Below are positions 44,222 to 53,059 of a DNA stretch of 64,000 bases, piece after piece. This DNA comes from Bacteroidales bacterium (lineage in GTDB: Bacteria; Bacteroidota; Bacteroidia; Bacteroidales; P3). The stretch's first letter is position 1, and each line of letters opens with the position of its first letter. Under the pieces are notes generated by a model. It worked only from the letters and a program-made list of their open reading frames with translations, ran no database searches and was not told the DNA's origin. A program made the translations under genes and the position numbers. The stretch lies in the NCBI GenBank assembly GCA_017469625.1, contig JAFUGA010000018.1:1-64000 (forward strand). The letters run 5' to 3'.

Positions 44222-44505
44222 TCGGGGGGGGTAAATGTTTCAAGTGGTTTTGTTTTGGTTTATTCACTCACTCACCTATATATGTAAAAGTGAGTGAACT
44301 TTTCAGTAATGACATAACAAAGCATACACTCTTTAAGAGTGGAGTGTATGCGGTTTTGATTCTTTGTCATTAGTTTGGAGTTAATAAATACAGTTTTCAA
44401 ACGGGGCGGGGCGGGGTCCCTATATGTATAAAAATCCCCCCGCTTTTTACTAACTATATAAGAGTGAAGGGAGAGAGATTAAAATCTCTCTCTCCCTTTT
44501 TCCTC
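44222..44505 (+). other. Cluster of four terminator-like hairpins
   Basis: Stems are TTCACTCAC/GTGAGTGAA (44263-44298), GCATACACTC/GAGTGTATGC (44322-44351), GCGGGG/CCCCGC (44411-44442, then TTTTT) and AAGGGAGAGAGA/TCTCTCTCCCTT (44467-44498, then a T-run). G-runs lie at 44224-44231 and 44403-44416. The loops of the first and third share CCTATAT with GTA and AAAA nearby. No ORF or clear -7 box is seen between them. Confidence 0.55.
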
Positions 44506-44618
44506 TTATTCATAGTTACTTTTGGGTGTGTCCGTCTTGTTTTGTCATCAAATTCCTTTATTTTACTACTGAAAAAGTCATATTTTTACTTTGATAGTAT
44601 TTATATTATATTTCAAAT

Positions 44619-44785
44619 AATCAAGAACTTACAGCATTCACCTCAAGTACTACATTAGGTAAACCTCGTAACATATCTGATAAACAAACACTTAACTATT
44701 TTTTAATTTGAATAATACAGCATATAAAAAATATAATTATCTTGTTAATCAATCTCTTACAGAATTCACCTCAAGTAAAATTTTA
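44619..44785. repeat. Two degenerate copies of the first gene's N-terminal repeat
   Basis: Copies begin at 44619 and 44747. The first shares 37 identical bases (44640-44676) with 157-193. Neither lies in an ORF. They are followed by a short 21-bp array, so the two repeat types neighbour each other here as at the left end. Confidence 0.75.
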
Positions 44786-44811
44786 TGAAAATATCCCAAA
44801 AACAAAAGTTA

Positions 44812-44880
44812 TTTGGAGTTCTCTTTGTTTTTGAAAATTAGAATCAAGTTCTGTGAAATTAAAATGAAGTTATATAGGAA
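44812..44880. repeat. Short 21-bp-period repeat array
   Basis: About three degenerate units (CTTTG, CAAGT and GAAGT cores) next to the 60-70 bp repeats. 44881-45013 shows only the SRP RNA promoter. Confidence 0.65.
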
Positions 44881-45013
44881 GTGAGAGAAAGAGTTTGGGT
44901 TGTGAGGGTTATTAGTTTGATTTTGTGCATAAAAAGTGGGTGTGAGAGTGTATGATTTATAAAAATAAAAAAGAATTTAGTGCAAATATTGTTGTTATTT
45001 CCAAAAATAGTTG

Positions 45014-45021
45014 TACTTTTG
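45014..45021 (+). promoter_or_regulatory. -7 box of the SRP RNA gene
   Basis: TACTTTTG lies six bases before the first stem base of the RNA. Confidence 0.7.
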
Positions 45022-45026
45022 CAATC

Positions 45027-45123
45027 GGGTAAGTCTTATACGACCAGCTCCCTTTGAATCTCCCCAGGGCAGGAATGCAGCAAGGTAAGAAGGTTGTAGC
45101 GGTGCGATATGAGTAGCTTACCT
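45027..45123 (+). ncRNA. ffs: Signal recognition particle RNA, small bacterial type
   Basis: GGGTAAG at the 5' end pairs with CTTACC at the 3' end. The apical domain contains CAGGGCAGGAATGCAGCAAGG-like sequence, the conserved Ffh-binding loop and tetraloop region of 4.5S RNA. A T-run at 45123-45133 terminates it. The size of about 97 bases fits bacteria that lack the Alu domain. It works with Ffh and FtsY to target membrane proteins. Confidence 0.9.
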
Positions 45124-45197
45124 TTCTTTTTTTGTATATTTTGTTTCCTAATCAAAGAGTTTTACTTTCAAAATCTTGTTTTCAAGAGAAGTATCTC

Positions 45198-46241
45198 CTA
45201 CTTTATGTTGCGTGCGTTTAAGGCTTTATGATATTTTTTTGCGTTCTTTTGATGTTGTTCAAAAGTTTTTGCAAAATTGTGAGAACCTGAGAAATCTTCT
45301 TTTGCACAGAAATAATAATAGTCGTGTTTCTCGTATTTCAAAGCCGCTTTCAAAGAAGATATAGTCGGTATGCAGATTGGTGCCGGTGGAAGACCTGTTT
45401 CTTTGTAGGTATTGAAAGGAGAGTCTGTTTTTAACATATCCGAAGTTATTCTTCTTATGGAAAAATCTCCCAAAGCGAACTTAACCGTTGGGTCTGCTTG
45501 CAAAGCCTGTCCTATTTTCAACCTATTAACATACACACCTGCTATTCTCTTTTTTTCTTTCTCGTAATTGGTTTCCTCATTAACAATAGAAGCCAACGTA
45601 ACTATCTCTGTGCGAGAAAATCCACTCTTTTCCAAATCCTTTTCTTTCTTGTCCCACCATCTGTCTGCATATTTTTTCAACTTTTTCAGTAAATCTTTTG
45701 CCGAAACCGTCCAATAAAATTCGTAAGTATCGGGTAACACATCACAATATACCATTGTAGGATATTCATACCCTAAAGAATCTATTTCAGATGATAAATC
45801 CTCCTTTGTCATCAAAAGTTTTTGGGTAACAAGATTTGCAAATTCATCTACACTTCTTGCGTACGCAATAGTAACTCTTATAGGCTCTTGTTCCCCATTA
45901 CGAAGATGTTTAACGAGTTTCAAAACAGGCATTTTTTTGTCTATAATATAGTAACCTGTCTTTATGTTTTGTTTCAGTGAAAAGGCTTTGGAATAAGTTT
46001 TAAAAGCAAAATGTTTGGTATTCACTATGTTTTTGGCTTCCAAACTATCGCAAAGTTGTTTATAAGTTGTATTTGGGTAAATGTAAAACTCTGTTTCACT
46101 TGTGTTTTGTGTCTTAGAGAAACACAGAATAGCAGAAATAATCGCACAAACAACCACTATACCAAAAAATATCAAAAGTATCTGTTTTGTTAATTTGTGT
46201 GTGGAGAAATAGGTCTTTATTTTATTAAATGTATCTTTCAT
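45198..46241 (-). CDS. mltG: Endolytic murein transglycosylase
   Basis: 347 residues. One N-terminal membrane helix (about 19-40) anchors a periplasmic LysM-like and YceG domain. Signatures are LPDTYEFYWTVS, EIVTLASIVNEETNYEKEK, IAGVYVNRLKIGQALQADPTV and NTYKETGLPPAPI. MltG cuts nascent glycan strands and sets their length. An oddity is that the motif usually read as ASIVExET has Asn221 in place of the first Glu; Glu222 and Glu223 follow. Which Glu is catalytic must be checked. The 3' end converges on ffs. Confidence 0.88.
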   Translation of the reverse strand: MKDTFNKIKTYFSTHKLTKQILLIFFGIVVVCAIISAILCFSKTQNTSETEFYIYPNTTYKQLCDSLEAKNIVNTKHFAFKTYSKAFSLKQNIKTGYYIIDKKMPVLKLVKHLRNGEQEPIRVTIAYARSVDEFANLVTQKLLMTKEDLSSEIDSLGYEYPTMVYCDVLPDTYEFYWTVSAKDLLKKLKKYADRWWDKKEKDLEKSGFSRTEIVTLASIVNEETNYEKEKKRIAGVYVNRLKIGQALQADPTVKFALGDFSIRRITSDMLKTDSPFNTYKETGLPPAPICIPTISSLKAALKYEKHDYYYFCAKEDFSGSHNFAKTFEQHQKNAKKYHKALNARNIK

Positions 46242-46289
46242 AATATTTTCCTAATTGTTTTTTTTAACAGATTTTATATCAAAGAATTA

Positions 46290-46811
46290 TCATAATATTT
46301 TTTGATAAACTATTACGTTTTCAAATTTCTTGCCAATTCTTACCCAATCTTTCAATTCTACTGTTTTATTATAACCTAATGAAGCGAATAAAGATTGACT
46401 AACAACATTATTTTCAGATACAAAAGCATAGAGTTGATAAAGGCAAAGTGTGTTTGAAGCATATTGTTCCAAAAGGGAGATAGATTTTTTTGCATATCCC
46501 TGCCCTCTTTTTTCCTTTTGTATGTATATTCCTATGCCTGCTTTTGAGTTTTTTGCGTCTATATCATACAAATCCACACAACCTATAATCTCTTTTTTCG
46601 TATCGTTTTGCAGTTCTATTATATTCCTTGTCTGACACGAAGAAAAAATATCATCGTTCTGCTGGTTGAAAATATATTCCTTTATTCCCACAAGTGAAAA
46701 AAAACGAGTATTCACACCGTTATTCCATTGCTCAGAGTCGTTTTCCCATTCGTATATTTTCTCTGCATCTTCAGGCTCTAAGGCTCTCATTATGATTTTT
46801 TCTTCCTGCAT
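46290..46811 (-). CDS. GNAT-family N-acetyltransferase
   Basis: 173 residues. It opens IIMRALEPEDAEKIYEWEND, typical of the RimJ/RimL/SpeG-like branch. The acetyl-CoA site is IYIQKEKRGQGYAKKSISLL (about 96-115) and SQSLFASLGY follows near 141. Substrates of relatives range from ribosomal protein N-termini to spermidine; none can be chosen here. It lies 48 bases upstream of mltG on the same strand. It diverges from ptb. Confidence 0.78.
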   Translation of the reverse strand: MQEEKIIMRALEPEDAEKIYEWENDSEQWNNGVNTRFFSLVGIKEYIFNQQNDDIFSSCQTRNIIELQNDTKKEIIGCVDLYDIDAKNSKAGIGIYIQKEKRGQGYAKKSISLLEQYASNTLCLYQLYAFVSENNVVSQSLFASLGYNKTVELKDWVRIGKKFENVIVYQKIL

Positions 46812-46913
46812 TTTCTTGGTTTTTCTTTTTGCAAATATACAATTTTTCTTGTCATTGCTTGCACATATTATTGTTTTTCTTAAATTTTATTTTGTAATAT
46901 CACTAAAACCTCT

Positions 46914-46921
46914 TAATTTTG
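46914..46921 (+). promoter_or_regulatory. -7 box of ptb
   Basis: TAATTTTG, about 50 bases before the ATG. Confidence 0.6.
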
Positions 46922-46971
46922 CACGTGATTTTCAATAAAAAAACTAACAAAAATAAAAACAATAAAAATAA

Positions 46972-47877
46972 ATGAAAAAATTAGAAGAGTTAATTTCTGC
47001 TGCTAAAGCTGCCCCAAGAAAAACTTTGGTTGCTGCTTTTGCAAACGATTCTCACACATTGGGTGCTACAAGCAAGGCTATAGACCTTGGTATTGCAGAT
47101 GTAATACTTGTAGGTGATATAGAAACAATTAAGGCTACATGTCAAAAAGAAGGTATAGACGTAAATAAATACAAAGAATTGGTACAAGAAGCAGATGAAG
47201 CAAAAGCTGCTGCAAAGGCTGTTGCTCTTGTAAATGAAGGCAAAGGACAAATACTTATGAAAGGTCTTTGTTCAACAGACAAATACATGAAAGCCATTCT
47301 AAATAAAGAAAACGGACTTATGCCAGGTGGAAAACCTGTTTTATCTCACGTTTCTGTATTTGAAATACCTGCTTATCATAAATTGCTTATAACTTCTGAC
47401 GTTGCAGTTATCCCTGCTCCAGATTTCAAACAAAAAACTGCTATAGTTAATTACGTAATTAAGACTGCACATACTTTAGGTATAGAATGTCCAAAAGTAG
47501 CTATGATAGCTGCTACAGAACAAATGCTTACAGGTATGCCTGCTTGCGTAGATGCTGCTTTAATAGCAACTATGAACCGTAGAGGTCAAATAAAAGGTGC
47601 AATAGTTGATGGTCCTTTGGCTATGGACGTTGCTATAGATAAAGAATCTGCACAAATCAAAAAACTTGATTCAGAAGTTGCAGGTGATGCAGACTGTTTG
47701 GTATGGCCAGCAATAGAACCTGGAAACGTATTCTACAAAACTGCTACAAAATTTGCAGGTGCTGAACTTGCAGCTATGGTTGTTGGAGCAAAAGTTCCTT
47801 GTATCCTATCTTCAAGAGGAGATTCTATACAAACAAAAACTTACTCTATAGCATTAGCAGCTTTGAGTGCAAAATAA
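46972..47877 (+). CDS. ptb: Phosphate butyryltransferase
   Basis: 301 residues, the normal Ptb length and shorter than most Pta catalytic domains. Motifs include LMKGLCSTDKYMKAIL, LSHVSVFEIP, IPAPDFKQKTAIVNYVI and VDGPLAMDVAIDKESA. It converts butyryl-CoA and phosphate to butyryl phosphate, the step before butyrate kinase makes ATP. No buk gene is in the window. With the Bcd-EtfBA operon at 12-15 kb it supports butyrate fermentation. It ends in a clear terminator and is monocistronic. Confidence 0.88.
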   Translation: MKKLEELISAAKAAPRKTLVAAFANDSHTLGATSKAIDLGIADVILVGDIETIKATCQKEGIDVNKYKELVQEADEAKAAAKAVALVNEGKGQILMKGLCSTDKYMKAILNKENGLMPGGKPVLSHVSVFEIPAYHKLLITSDVAVIPAPDFKQKTAIVNYVIKTAHTLGIECPKVAMIAATEQMLTGMPACVDAALIATMNRRGQIKGAIVDGPLAMDVAIDKESAQIKKLDSEVAGDADCLVWPAIEPGNVFYKTATKFAGAELAAMVVGAKVPCILSSRGDSIQTKTYSIALAALSAK

Positions 47878-47897
47878 TATTAAAAAAATAACGTTAT

Positions 47898-47948
47898 CAA
47901 AAGGTAAGAATAAGAAACAAAACAAAATTCTTACCTTTTGTTTTTTTA
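47898..47948 (+). terminator. Terminator after ptb
   Basis: CAAAAGGTAAGAAT pairs with ATTCTTACCTTTTG, followed by eight T. Confidence 0.85.
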
Positions 47949-47966
47949 TTAAAAAAAAGATATTAT

Positions 47967-48317
47967 ATGGAAAATTGGGCTGAAGGCTTGAAAAGTATAG
48001 CCATAACAGTAACAGATGAAAACGGAGATTATATAGATATGAATCTTCATTCAAAAGAGGTTAATCTGAAAGATGTAAATAAAAGTATAATAGGTCAAAA
48101 CATTATGGGTTGTCATAATGAACGTTCAAAGCAAATAATAGAACATCTTATGAAAGACACCGTTCAGAATGTTTATACTATAACAAAGAAAGGTCAAAAA
48201 AAACTTATCTATCAGACTCCTTGGTACAAGAATGATGGAAGTTTTGGAGGATTGGTTGAGTTCTCTTTGGAGATACCAGACACTATGCCTCATTACAATA
48301 GAGATAAACAAGAGTAA
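47967..48317 (+). CDS. Small PAS-like sensor-domain protein
   Basis: 116 residues in a single PAS-like fold. ITVTDENGDYIDMN resembles the first strands, GQNIMGCHNERSKQIIEHL the helical middle with a CH pair that could bind heme or a metal, and KLIYQTPWYKNDGSFGGLVEFSLEIP the final sheet. It has no output domain, so it may signal through a partner. The gene precedes a radical SAM gene by 20 bases in the same direction. Confidence 0.6.
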   Translation: MENWAEGLKSIAITVTDENGDYIDMNLHSKEVNLKDVNKSIIGQNIMGCHNERSKQIIEHLMKDTVQNVYTITKKGQKKLIYQTPWYKNDGSFGGLVEFSLEIPDTMPHYNRDKQE

Positions 48318-48337
48318 ATCTCTTTCAAACAAAAAAG

Positions 48338-49336
48338 ATGAACATCTATTCTCTGCTAAAAGCAAACAGAATAATAAAAAGCAATAGGTTGAAACTTGCT
48401 GGAATACTTTCTTTACATAGTATGAAAAGAAGGTATTTCGGTATTTTCTTTGACCCTATCTTGGCTTGCAATCTTCGTTGTAAGATGTGTTATTTTTCAG
48501 ACGAAGAAAAGAGAAAAAGCATGCAGGGAGCGTTTTCAAAAGAAGAGATAGACCTAATAGCAGAGAAATTTTTCCCTTATTCGTTAAAACTTCAGATAGG
48601 TTGCGGTGCAGAGCCTACAATGTACAAGAATTTGGCTTATATAATAAGTAAGGCTAAGGAAAAGAAAGTTCCGTACATTTCTATGACAACCAATGCCAAC
48701 CTTTTGAAAAAAGAGGATTTGGAAAACTATATACAACAAGGGTTAAACGAGATAACAGTTTCTCTACATGGCACAAACAAAGAAACTTACGAAGATTTAA
48801 TGACAAATGGTTCGTTTTCCAAATTCCAAAATGCGTTGTTATTTATCTCGGATTTGAAGAAAAAATACCCAAACTTCAAACTAAGGATAAACTACACTAT
48901 GAACTCCGACAATGTTTTGCAGTTAAAGGATTTTTTCAAAGTTTTTGACGGTATAGACTTGGATATTATACAGTTAAGACCTATAGTCAATTTGGGAGAA
49001 ACTACTTATAAGGATTTTTCTTGGCAAAACATACTGTCCAATTATGAACAAAGCGTTGGTACTCTAAAAGAAGAATGCATAAAAAGAAACATTACCCTTA
49101 TTTGCCCTGAAAAGAAAGATTTGACAAAAGAAACTAATAATGAGGGTCTTATATTTGAATACACATATATATACATCTCACCTAAGGAAGTTTATAGAAA
49201 AGATTTCTCTTTAAAAAACGACACTTTCTTTTCTTATAACAAGAGAAAACATTTGAAAAAAGAACTTCTGAAAAAAATATTCTCTAAAAACCTCTCCTCC
49301 ACTCTAAAATCCAAACTCAACTATAATATAAATTAA
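48338..49336 (+). CDS. Radical SAM protein with truncated or unusual C-terminus
   Basis: 332 residues. The iron-sulfur motif LACNLRCKMCYF has Cys44, Cys48 and Cys51. GAEPTMYKNL stands where GGEP is usual, TTNANLL follows, and the barrel continues with EITVSLHGTNKETYEDLM. The C-terminal 80 residues are Lys-rich and lack a recognisable SPASM cysteine set. The reaction is unknown. The short spacing to the PAS-like gene suggests the two act together. Confidence 0.75.
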   Translation: MNIYSLLKANRIIKSNRLKLAGILSLHSMKRRYFGIFFDPILACNLRCKMCYFSDEEKRKSMQGAFSKEEIDLIAEKFFPYSLKLQIGCGAEPTMYKNLAYIISKAKEKKVPYISMTTNANLLKKEDLENYIQQGLNEITVSLHGTNKETYEDLMTNGSFSKFQNALLFISDLKKKYPNFKLRINYTMNSDNVLQLKDFFKVFDGIDLDIIQLRPIVNLGETTYKDFSWQNILSNYEQSVGTLKEECIKRNITLICPEKKDLTKETNNEGLIFEYTYIYISPKEVYRKDFSLKNDTFFSYNKRKHLKKELLKKIFSKNLSSTLKSKLNYNIN

Positions 49337-49475
49337 ACCTTTTACTAATTTTTACAAAACGAGTTTAATATTTCACTTTTTGTGTTTTAAAGTCTTAAAA
49401 TCTTTAATTTTTTTAACATATTGAAGTTTTTGATAGCACAAAACATACTTGTTTTTTACAAAATCTCACTTCATT

Positions 49476-49582
49476 CTCACGAAACTTTGTTTTAGATTTC
49501 TATCTCTTTGTTTTAATTTCGTAGAACTTTGTTTTAATTTTCTCTTTCTTTGTTTTATTTTTGTAAAACAAAGAAAGAGTTT
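49476..49582. repeat. 21-bp-period repeat array (convergent gap)
   Basis: About five units, four with CTTTG cores and one with CAAAG, between the ends of the radical SAM gene and the beta-barrel gene. Nothing else is seen in 49337-49704. Confidence 0.85.
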
Positions 49583-49704
49583 TCAGTTTTTTGCCCTTGA
49601 AGTTTAAAGACTTTAAATGTTATAATAGTTATTAAAGATTTAAAAGTTTTGTAAATATGTTTCTTTATAACGAAACAATGTTTTGCCTGCTACTTATAAA
49701 AATC

Positions 49705-50631
49705 TTATAAACGTATTCCGTGATTGAAATTGTCAAAGAAATATGATATAGAGAAAGTTATAAGTTGCTGACGAGGTGAGTCTATATCTATGTTAAAGTA
49801 TTCAAATGACGTATGATAACTTTGTCCTCTTTGTTTGTAACGGTAAGAAAAATCGTAACCATAATCATAGAAAGGAGTAAGAGAATATTGGTATCTAAGC
49901 ATAAATTGAAGGCTTTTGTATTCAACACCTACACCCAATTGGAAACCTCCGTCAAATCTCCAAGTACCTTCAGATGCAAAAGTGTCGTCCCTATCTTTCC
50001 AATAAACATTGGCACCATGTACAGAATAATCACAACCAATATAAACGCTTGTACCTAAATCTTCGTTGATGTAAGGAGATTGCAACGCTGGGTGGTTTTG
50101 TCTTGGTGAATAATCTTCTCCATAGTGGTCTTCAAAGTCTGTAAATCCTGCCACACCTACACCTAAGAACGCTCCAGCAGATACTATGAAAGAAGTATTC
50201 TTTGCAGGAAACTTGTACATAACTTCCAATGGTATTTGCATATAACCAGCAGTAGCACTTATATCTACATTCTGAGTACTTACTTTGTAACCTTTGGTTG
50301 TGTAAAGCAAACTACTCTGCCAGAAAAGATGAGCTGAAGAACCAAATCTGCCTTGTGCAGTTACTCCAAAGTTAAAACCCCATTTGAAAGGTTTGGTATC
50401 GGTAAAACCTATGTAGTTTGAGTTCTTGTCAAAGTAAGCCAAACCGTTCCAAATATCCAATCCCTTGGCACTTGTCAAATCACTCATATTCACACCTGCA
50501 GTAAGACCTATACGTATCTGTTCCTTGGTGTTTGTTCTTTTTATAGACTTAGGATTATATCTTTGAGCATTTACAGATAATGCTAATATACAGGCTGAAA
50601 TCAGCAAAATAATATGTTTTTTCCTTCTCAT
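49705..50631 (-). CDS. Outer-membrane beta-barrel protein, PorT-like
   Basis: About 308 residues from the ATG at 50631, which begins a signal peptide (MRRKKHIILLISACILALSV, cut after NAQ). The -7 box TATATTTG at 50660-50653 lies about 20 bases upstream and rules out the longer frame from 50682. Alternating aromatic and polar strands (LRYQYSLTPFYDYGYDFSYR) and a C-terminal FDNF/IRL end fit an eight-or-more-strand barrel of the outer-membrane beta-barrel family. The function is unknown. It is monocistronic. Confidence 0.75.
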   Translation of the reverse strand: MRRKKHIILLISACILALSVNAQRYNPKSIKRTNTKEQIRIGLTAGVNMSDLTSAKGLDIWNGLAYFDKNSNYIGFTDTKPFKWGFNFGVTAQGRFGSSAHLFWQSSLLYTTKGYKVSTQNVDISATAGYMQIPLEVMYKFPAKNTSFIVSAGAFLGVGVAGFTDFEDHYGEDYSPRQNHPALQSPYINEDLGTSVYIGCDYSVHGANVYWKDRDDTFASEGTWRFDGGFQLGVGVEYKSLQFMLRYQYSLTPFYDYGYDFSYRYKQRGQSYHTSFEYFNIDIDSPRQQLITFSISYFFDNFNHGIRL

Positions 50632-50652
50632 AGTATGCTTATTTAGAGTTTG

Positions 50653-50660
50653 CAAATATA
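50653..50660 (-). promoter_or_regulatory. -7 box that fixes the start of the PorT-like gene
   Basis: TATATTTG on the minus strand. It overlaps the N-terminus of the longer possible frame, which is therefore rejected. Confidence 0.6.
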
Positions 50661-50720
50661 AGAAAAAAGTTTTGATATTCACTTGCTTTAAGTAAAAAAA
50701 ATGATTTTTTTTAAGAATAA

Positions 50721-50758
50721 AATAAAAAGAGGCAGAATTCCTTCCACCTCTTTTATTT
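50721..50758 (-). terminator. Terminator after the NfnAB-like gene
   Basis: AAAAGAGG, a 14-base loop and CCTCTTTT, with a minus-strand tail TTTTTATTTTATT. Confidence 0.75.
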
Positions 50759-50775
50759 TCATAAAGTGTTAATTA

Positions 50776-53034
50776 TTAAAGAGATTTAATATATTCGTCT
50801 ATGCTTGCAGCAGCTTTTCTACCAGCACCCATTGCAAGGATTACAGTAGCAGCACCGCTAACTATATCTCCACCTGCAAATACTCCTGGACGAGAAGTTG
50901 CTTGGCTATCATCTGCAACGATGTTTCCTCTCTTGTTTATGTCAAGGTTTTCTGTTGTAGAAGTAATAAGTTTGTTAGCATCTGTACCCAAAGCCATTAT
51001 AACGCAATCGCATTCCATATCAAACTCACTTCCTGGTTTTTCTACAGGTTTTCTTCTTCCGCTTGCGTCTGGTTCTCCAAGTTCCATTTCTATACAACGG
51101 ATACCTCTTACCCAACCTTTATCATCGGCAAGTATTTCCACAGGATTGTTCAATGTTTTGAAGTTGATACCTTCTTCTTTTGCGTGGTGAACCTCTTCTT
51201 TTCTTGCAGGCATTTCTTCTATGGTTCTTCTATAAACTATGCTTACATCTGAACCTAAACGTTTTGCACTTCTTGCAGCGTCCATAGCCACGTTACCACC
51301 ACCTACTACAACGGTTTTCTTTCCAACGAAAACAGGTGTTTCGTATTCATTGCTGTAAGCTTTCATAAGATTTACTCTTGTAAGGAACTCATTGGCTGAA
51401 ACAACACCGTTTAGATTTATACCATCTATAGGCATAAATTTAGGAGTACCTGCTCCTGTTGCAATATATACTGCTTTGTAACCTTGTTCAAACAAATCAT
51501 CTACTGTCATACTTTTTCCTACAAGTACATCACAGTTGATTTCTACACCAAGTTTTGTAACCTCTTCTATTTCTTTTTCTACAACCTTTGATTTTGGAAG
51601 ACGGAATTCTGGAATACCATAAGAAAGCACACCACCACTACGATGCAATGCTTCAAAGATAGTAACAGTATAACCCATCTTTGCTAAATCGCTTGCACAA
51701 GCCAAAGATGAAGGACCACTACCTATAACGGCAACTTTGTTACCATTTTTCTCTATGTTTATTTCTTCATGTACGTTGTTATCTCTTGCCCAATCGGCTA
51801 CATATCTTTCAAGTTTACCTATAGCAACAGCATCGTTTTTCTTACCCATTATACATGAACCTTCGCATTGAGATTCTTGAGGACAAACTCTACCACAAAT
51901 TGCTGGAAGAGAAGAACTTTGATGAATAATCTTTATAGCCTCTTCGTTGTTTCCTTCTGCTATTTCGTGTATAAAAGCAGGTATGTTTATATTTACAGGA
52001 CAAGCCTTTACACACATAGGAACTTTACAATTCAAACAACGAGATGCTTCCAATTTTGCTTCGCTATCGTTGTAACCAAAGCAAACTTCTTCAAAGTTTT
52101 TGTTTCTCACATCTGGGTCTTGTTCTCTTACAGGAACACGTTTCTTTTTGTCAAACTCTGCCAAAGATGCTTCTACCTTATCAGCAAGGTTACATTTATG
52201 TTCAGGTGTATTGAATGCTATTTTATGAGGAGGGAACATTCTTTGTCTTTGCATAGCTTGGTCAAAATCTACAAGATGTCCATCAAATTCAGGACCATCT
52301 ACACAAGCAAATTTCATTTCTCCACCTACTGTAACTCTACATGCACCGCACATACCTGTACCATCTACCATTAAAGAGTTTAAACTAACTATGGTTTTGA
52401 TACCTAATTTCTTTGTCATGAGACAAACAAACTTCATCATAATCATAGGTCCTATAGCAACGGCTATATCATAGTGCATACCTTTATTTACAACAAGGTC
52501 TTCAAGGCAAGCAGTAACCATACCATTGAATCCATAAGAACCATCATCTGTACATACGTACAAATTGTCGGCAACTTCTTTCATCTCTTCTTCATAGATA
52601 AGAGTAGATTTAGTTTTTGTTCCTATGATAACATCGTGTGCAACTCCTGCTTGTTTAGCCCATTTTGCTTGAGGATAAACAGGTGCTGTTCCCAAACCTC
52701 CTGCTATGAAAACTATACGTTTGTCTTTTAGATTTTCAACATCTTCTATAAGTTCTGAAGGATTACCAAGTGGACCTGCTATATCTCTCATATACTGTCC
52801 TGCTTCCATTTGAGCAAGTTTCTTTGAACCATCTCCCACTATTTGTATTACTAATGTAATAGTTTCTTCCTTGCGGTCAAAATCGCAAATAGTAAAAGGT
52901 AATCTTTCACCTTTTTCATCATCAACCACAATAACGAATTGTCCTGGCTGACATTTCAAAGCAACATTTGGAGCATGTACTTTGAATAACACAATATTTT
53001 CTGTTAGCTGACGCTTTTCTAAAATTTTGAACAT
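50776..53034 (-). CDS. Fused NfnAB-type NADH-dependent ferredoxin:NADP+ transhydrogenase (sulfide dehydrogenase-like)
   Basis: 752 residues joining two proteins. Residues 1-285 match NfnA/PyrK: FAD site RLPFTICDF, NAD site FIAGGLGTAPVYPQ, and a [2Fe-2S] set MCGACRVTVGGEMKFACVDG. From about 300 the chain is NfnB/GltD-like: [4Fe-4S] motifs CLNCKVPMCVKACPVN and CGRVCPQESQCEGSC, then two nucleotide folds (VAVIGSGPSSLACASDL, VVVGGGNVAMDAARSAKRLG). The enzyme links NADH, NADPH and ferredoxin by flavin bifurcation in known relatives. In a Bcd-Etf butyrate former it would recycle reduced ferredoxin. The fusion is common in Bacteroidota. A small membrane-protein gene precedes it by 25 bases. Confidence 0.85.
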   Translation of the reverse strand: MFKILEKRQLTENIVLFKVHAPNVALKCQPGQFVIVVDDEKGERLPFTICDFDRKEETITLVIQIVGDGSKKLAQMEAGQYMRDIAGPLGNPSELIEDVENLKDKRIVFIAGGLGTAPVYPQAKWAKQAGVAHDVIIGTKTKSTLIYEEEMKEVADNLYVCTDDGSYGFNGMVTACLEDLVVNKGMHYDIAVAIGPMIMMKFVCLMTKKLGIKTIVSLNSLMVDGTGMCGACRVTVGGEMKFACVDGPEFDGHLVDFDQAMQRQRMFPPHKIAFNTPEHKCNLADKVEASLAEFDKKKRVPVREQDPDVRNKNFEEVCFGYNDSEAKLEASRCLNCKVPMCVKACPVNINIPAFIHEIAEGNNEEAIKIIHQSSSLPAICGRVCPQESQCEGSCIMGKKNDAVAIGKLERYVADWARDNNVHEEINIEKNGNKVAVIGSGPSSLACASDLAKMGYTVTIFEALHRSGGVLSYGIPEFRLPKSKVVEKEIEEVTKLGVEINCDVLVGKSMTVDDLFEQGYKAVYIATGAGTPKFMPIDGINLNGVVSANEFLTRVNLMKAYSNEYETPVFVGKKTVVVGGGNVAMDAARSAKRLGSDVSIVYRRTIEEMPARKEEVHHAKEEGINFKTLNNPVEILADDKGWVRGIRCIEMELGEPDASGRRKPVEKPGSEFDMECDCVIMALGTDANKLITSTTENLDINKRGNIVADDSQATSRPGVFAGGDIVSGAATVILAMGAGRKAAASIDEYIKSL

Positions 53035-53059
53035 AACTTTTTGTAAAAGAATTTTATTT

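Noticed and set aside
50632-50682. Longer start of the PorT-like gene
   Set aside because: It covers the -7 box, and the signal peptide starts at the ATG at 50631.
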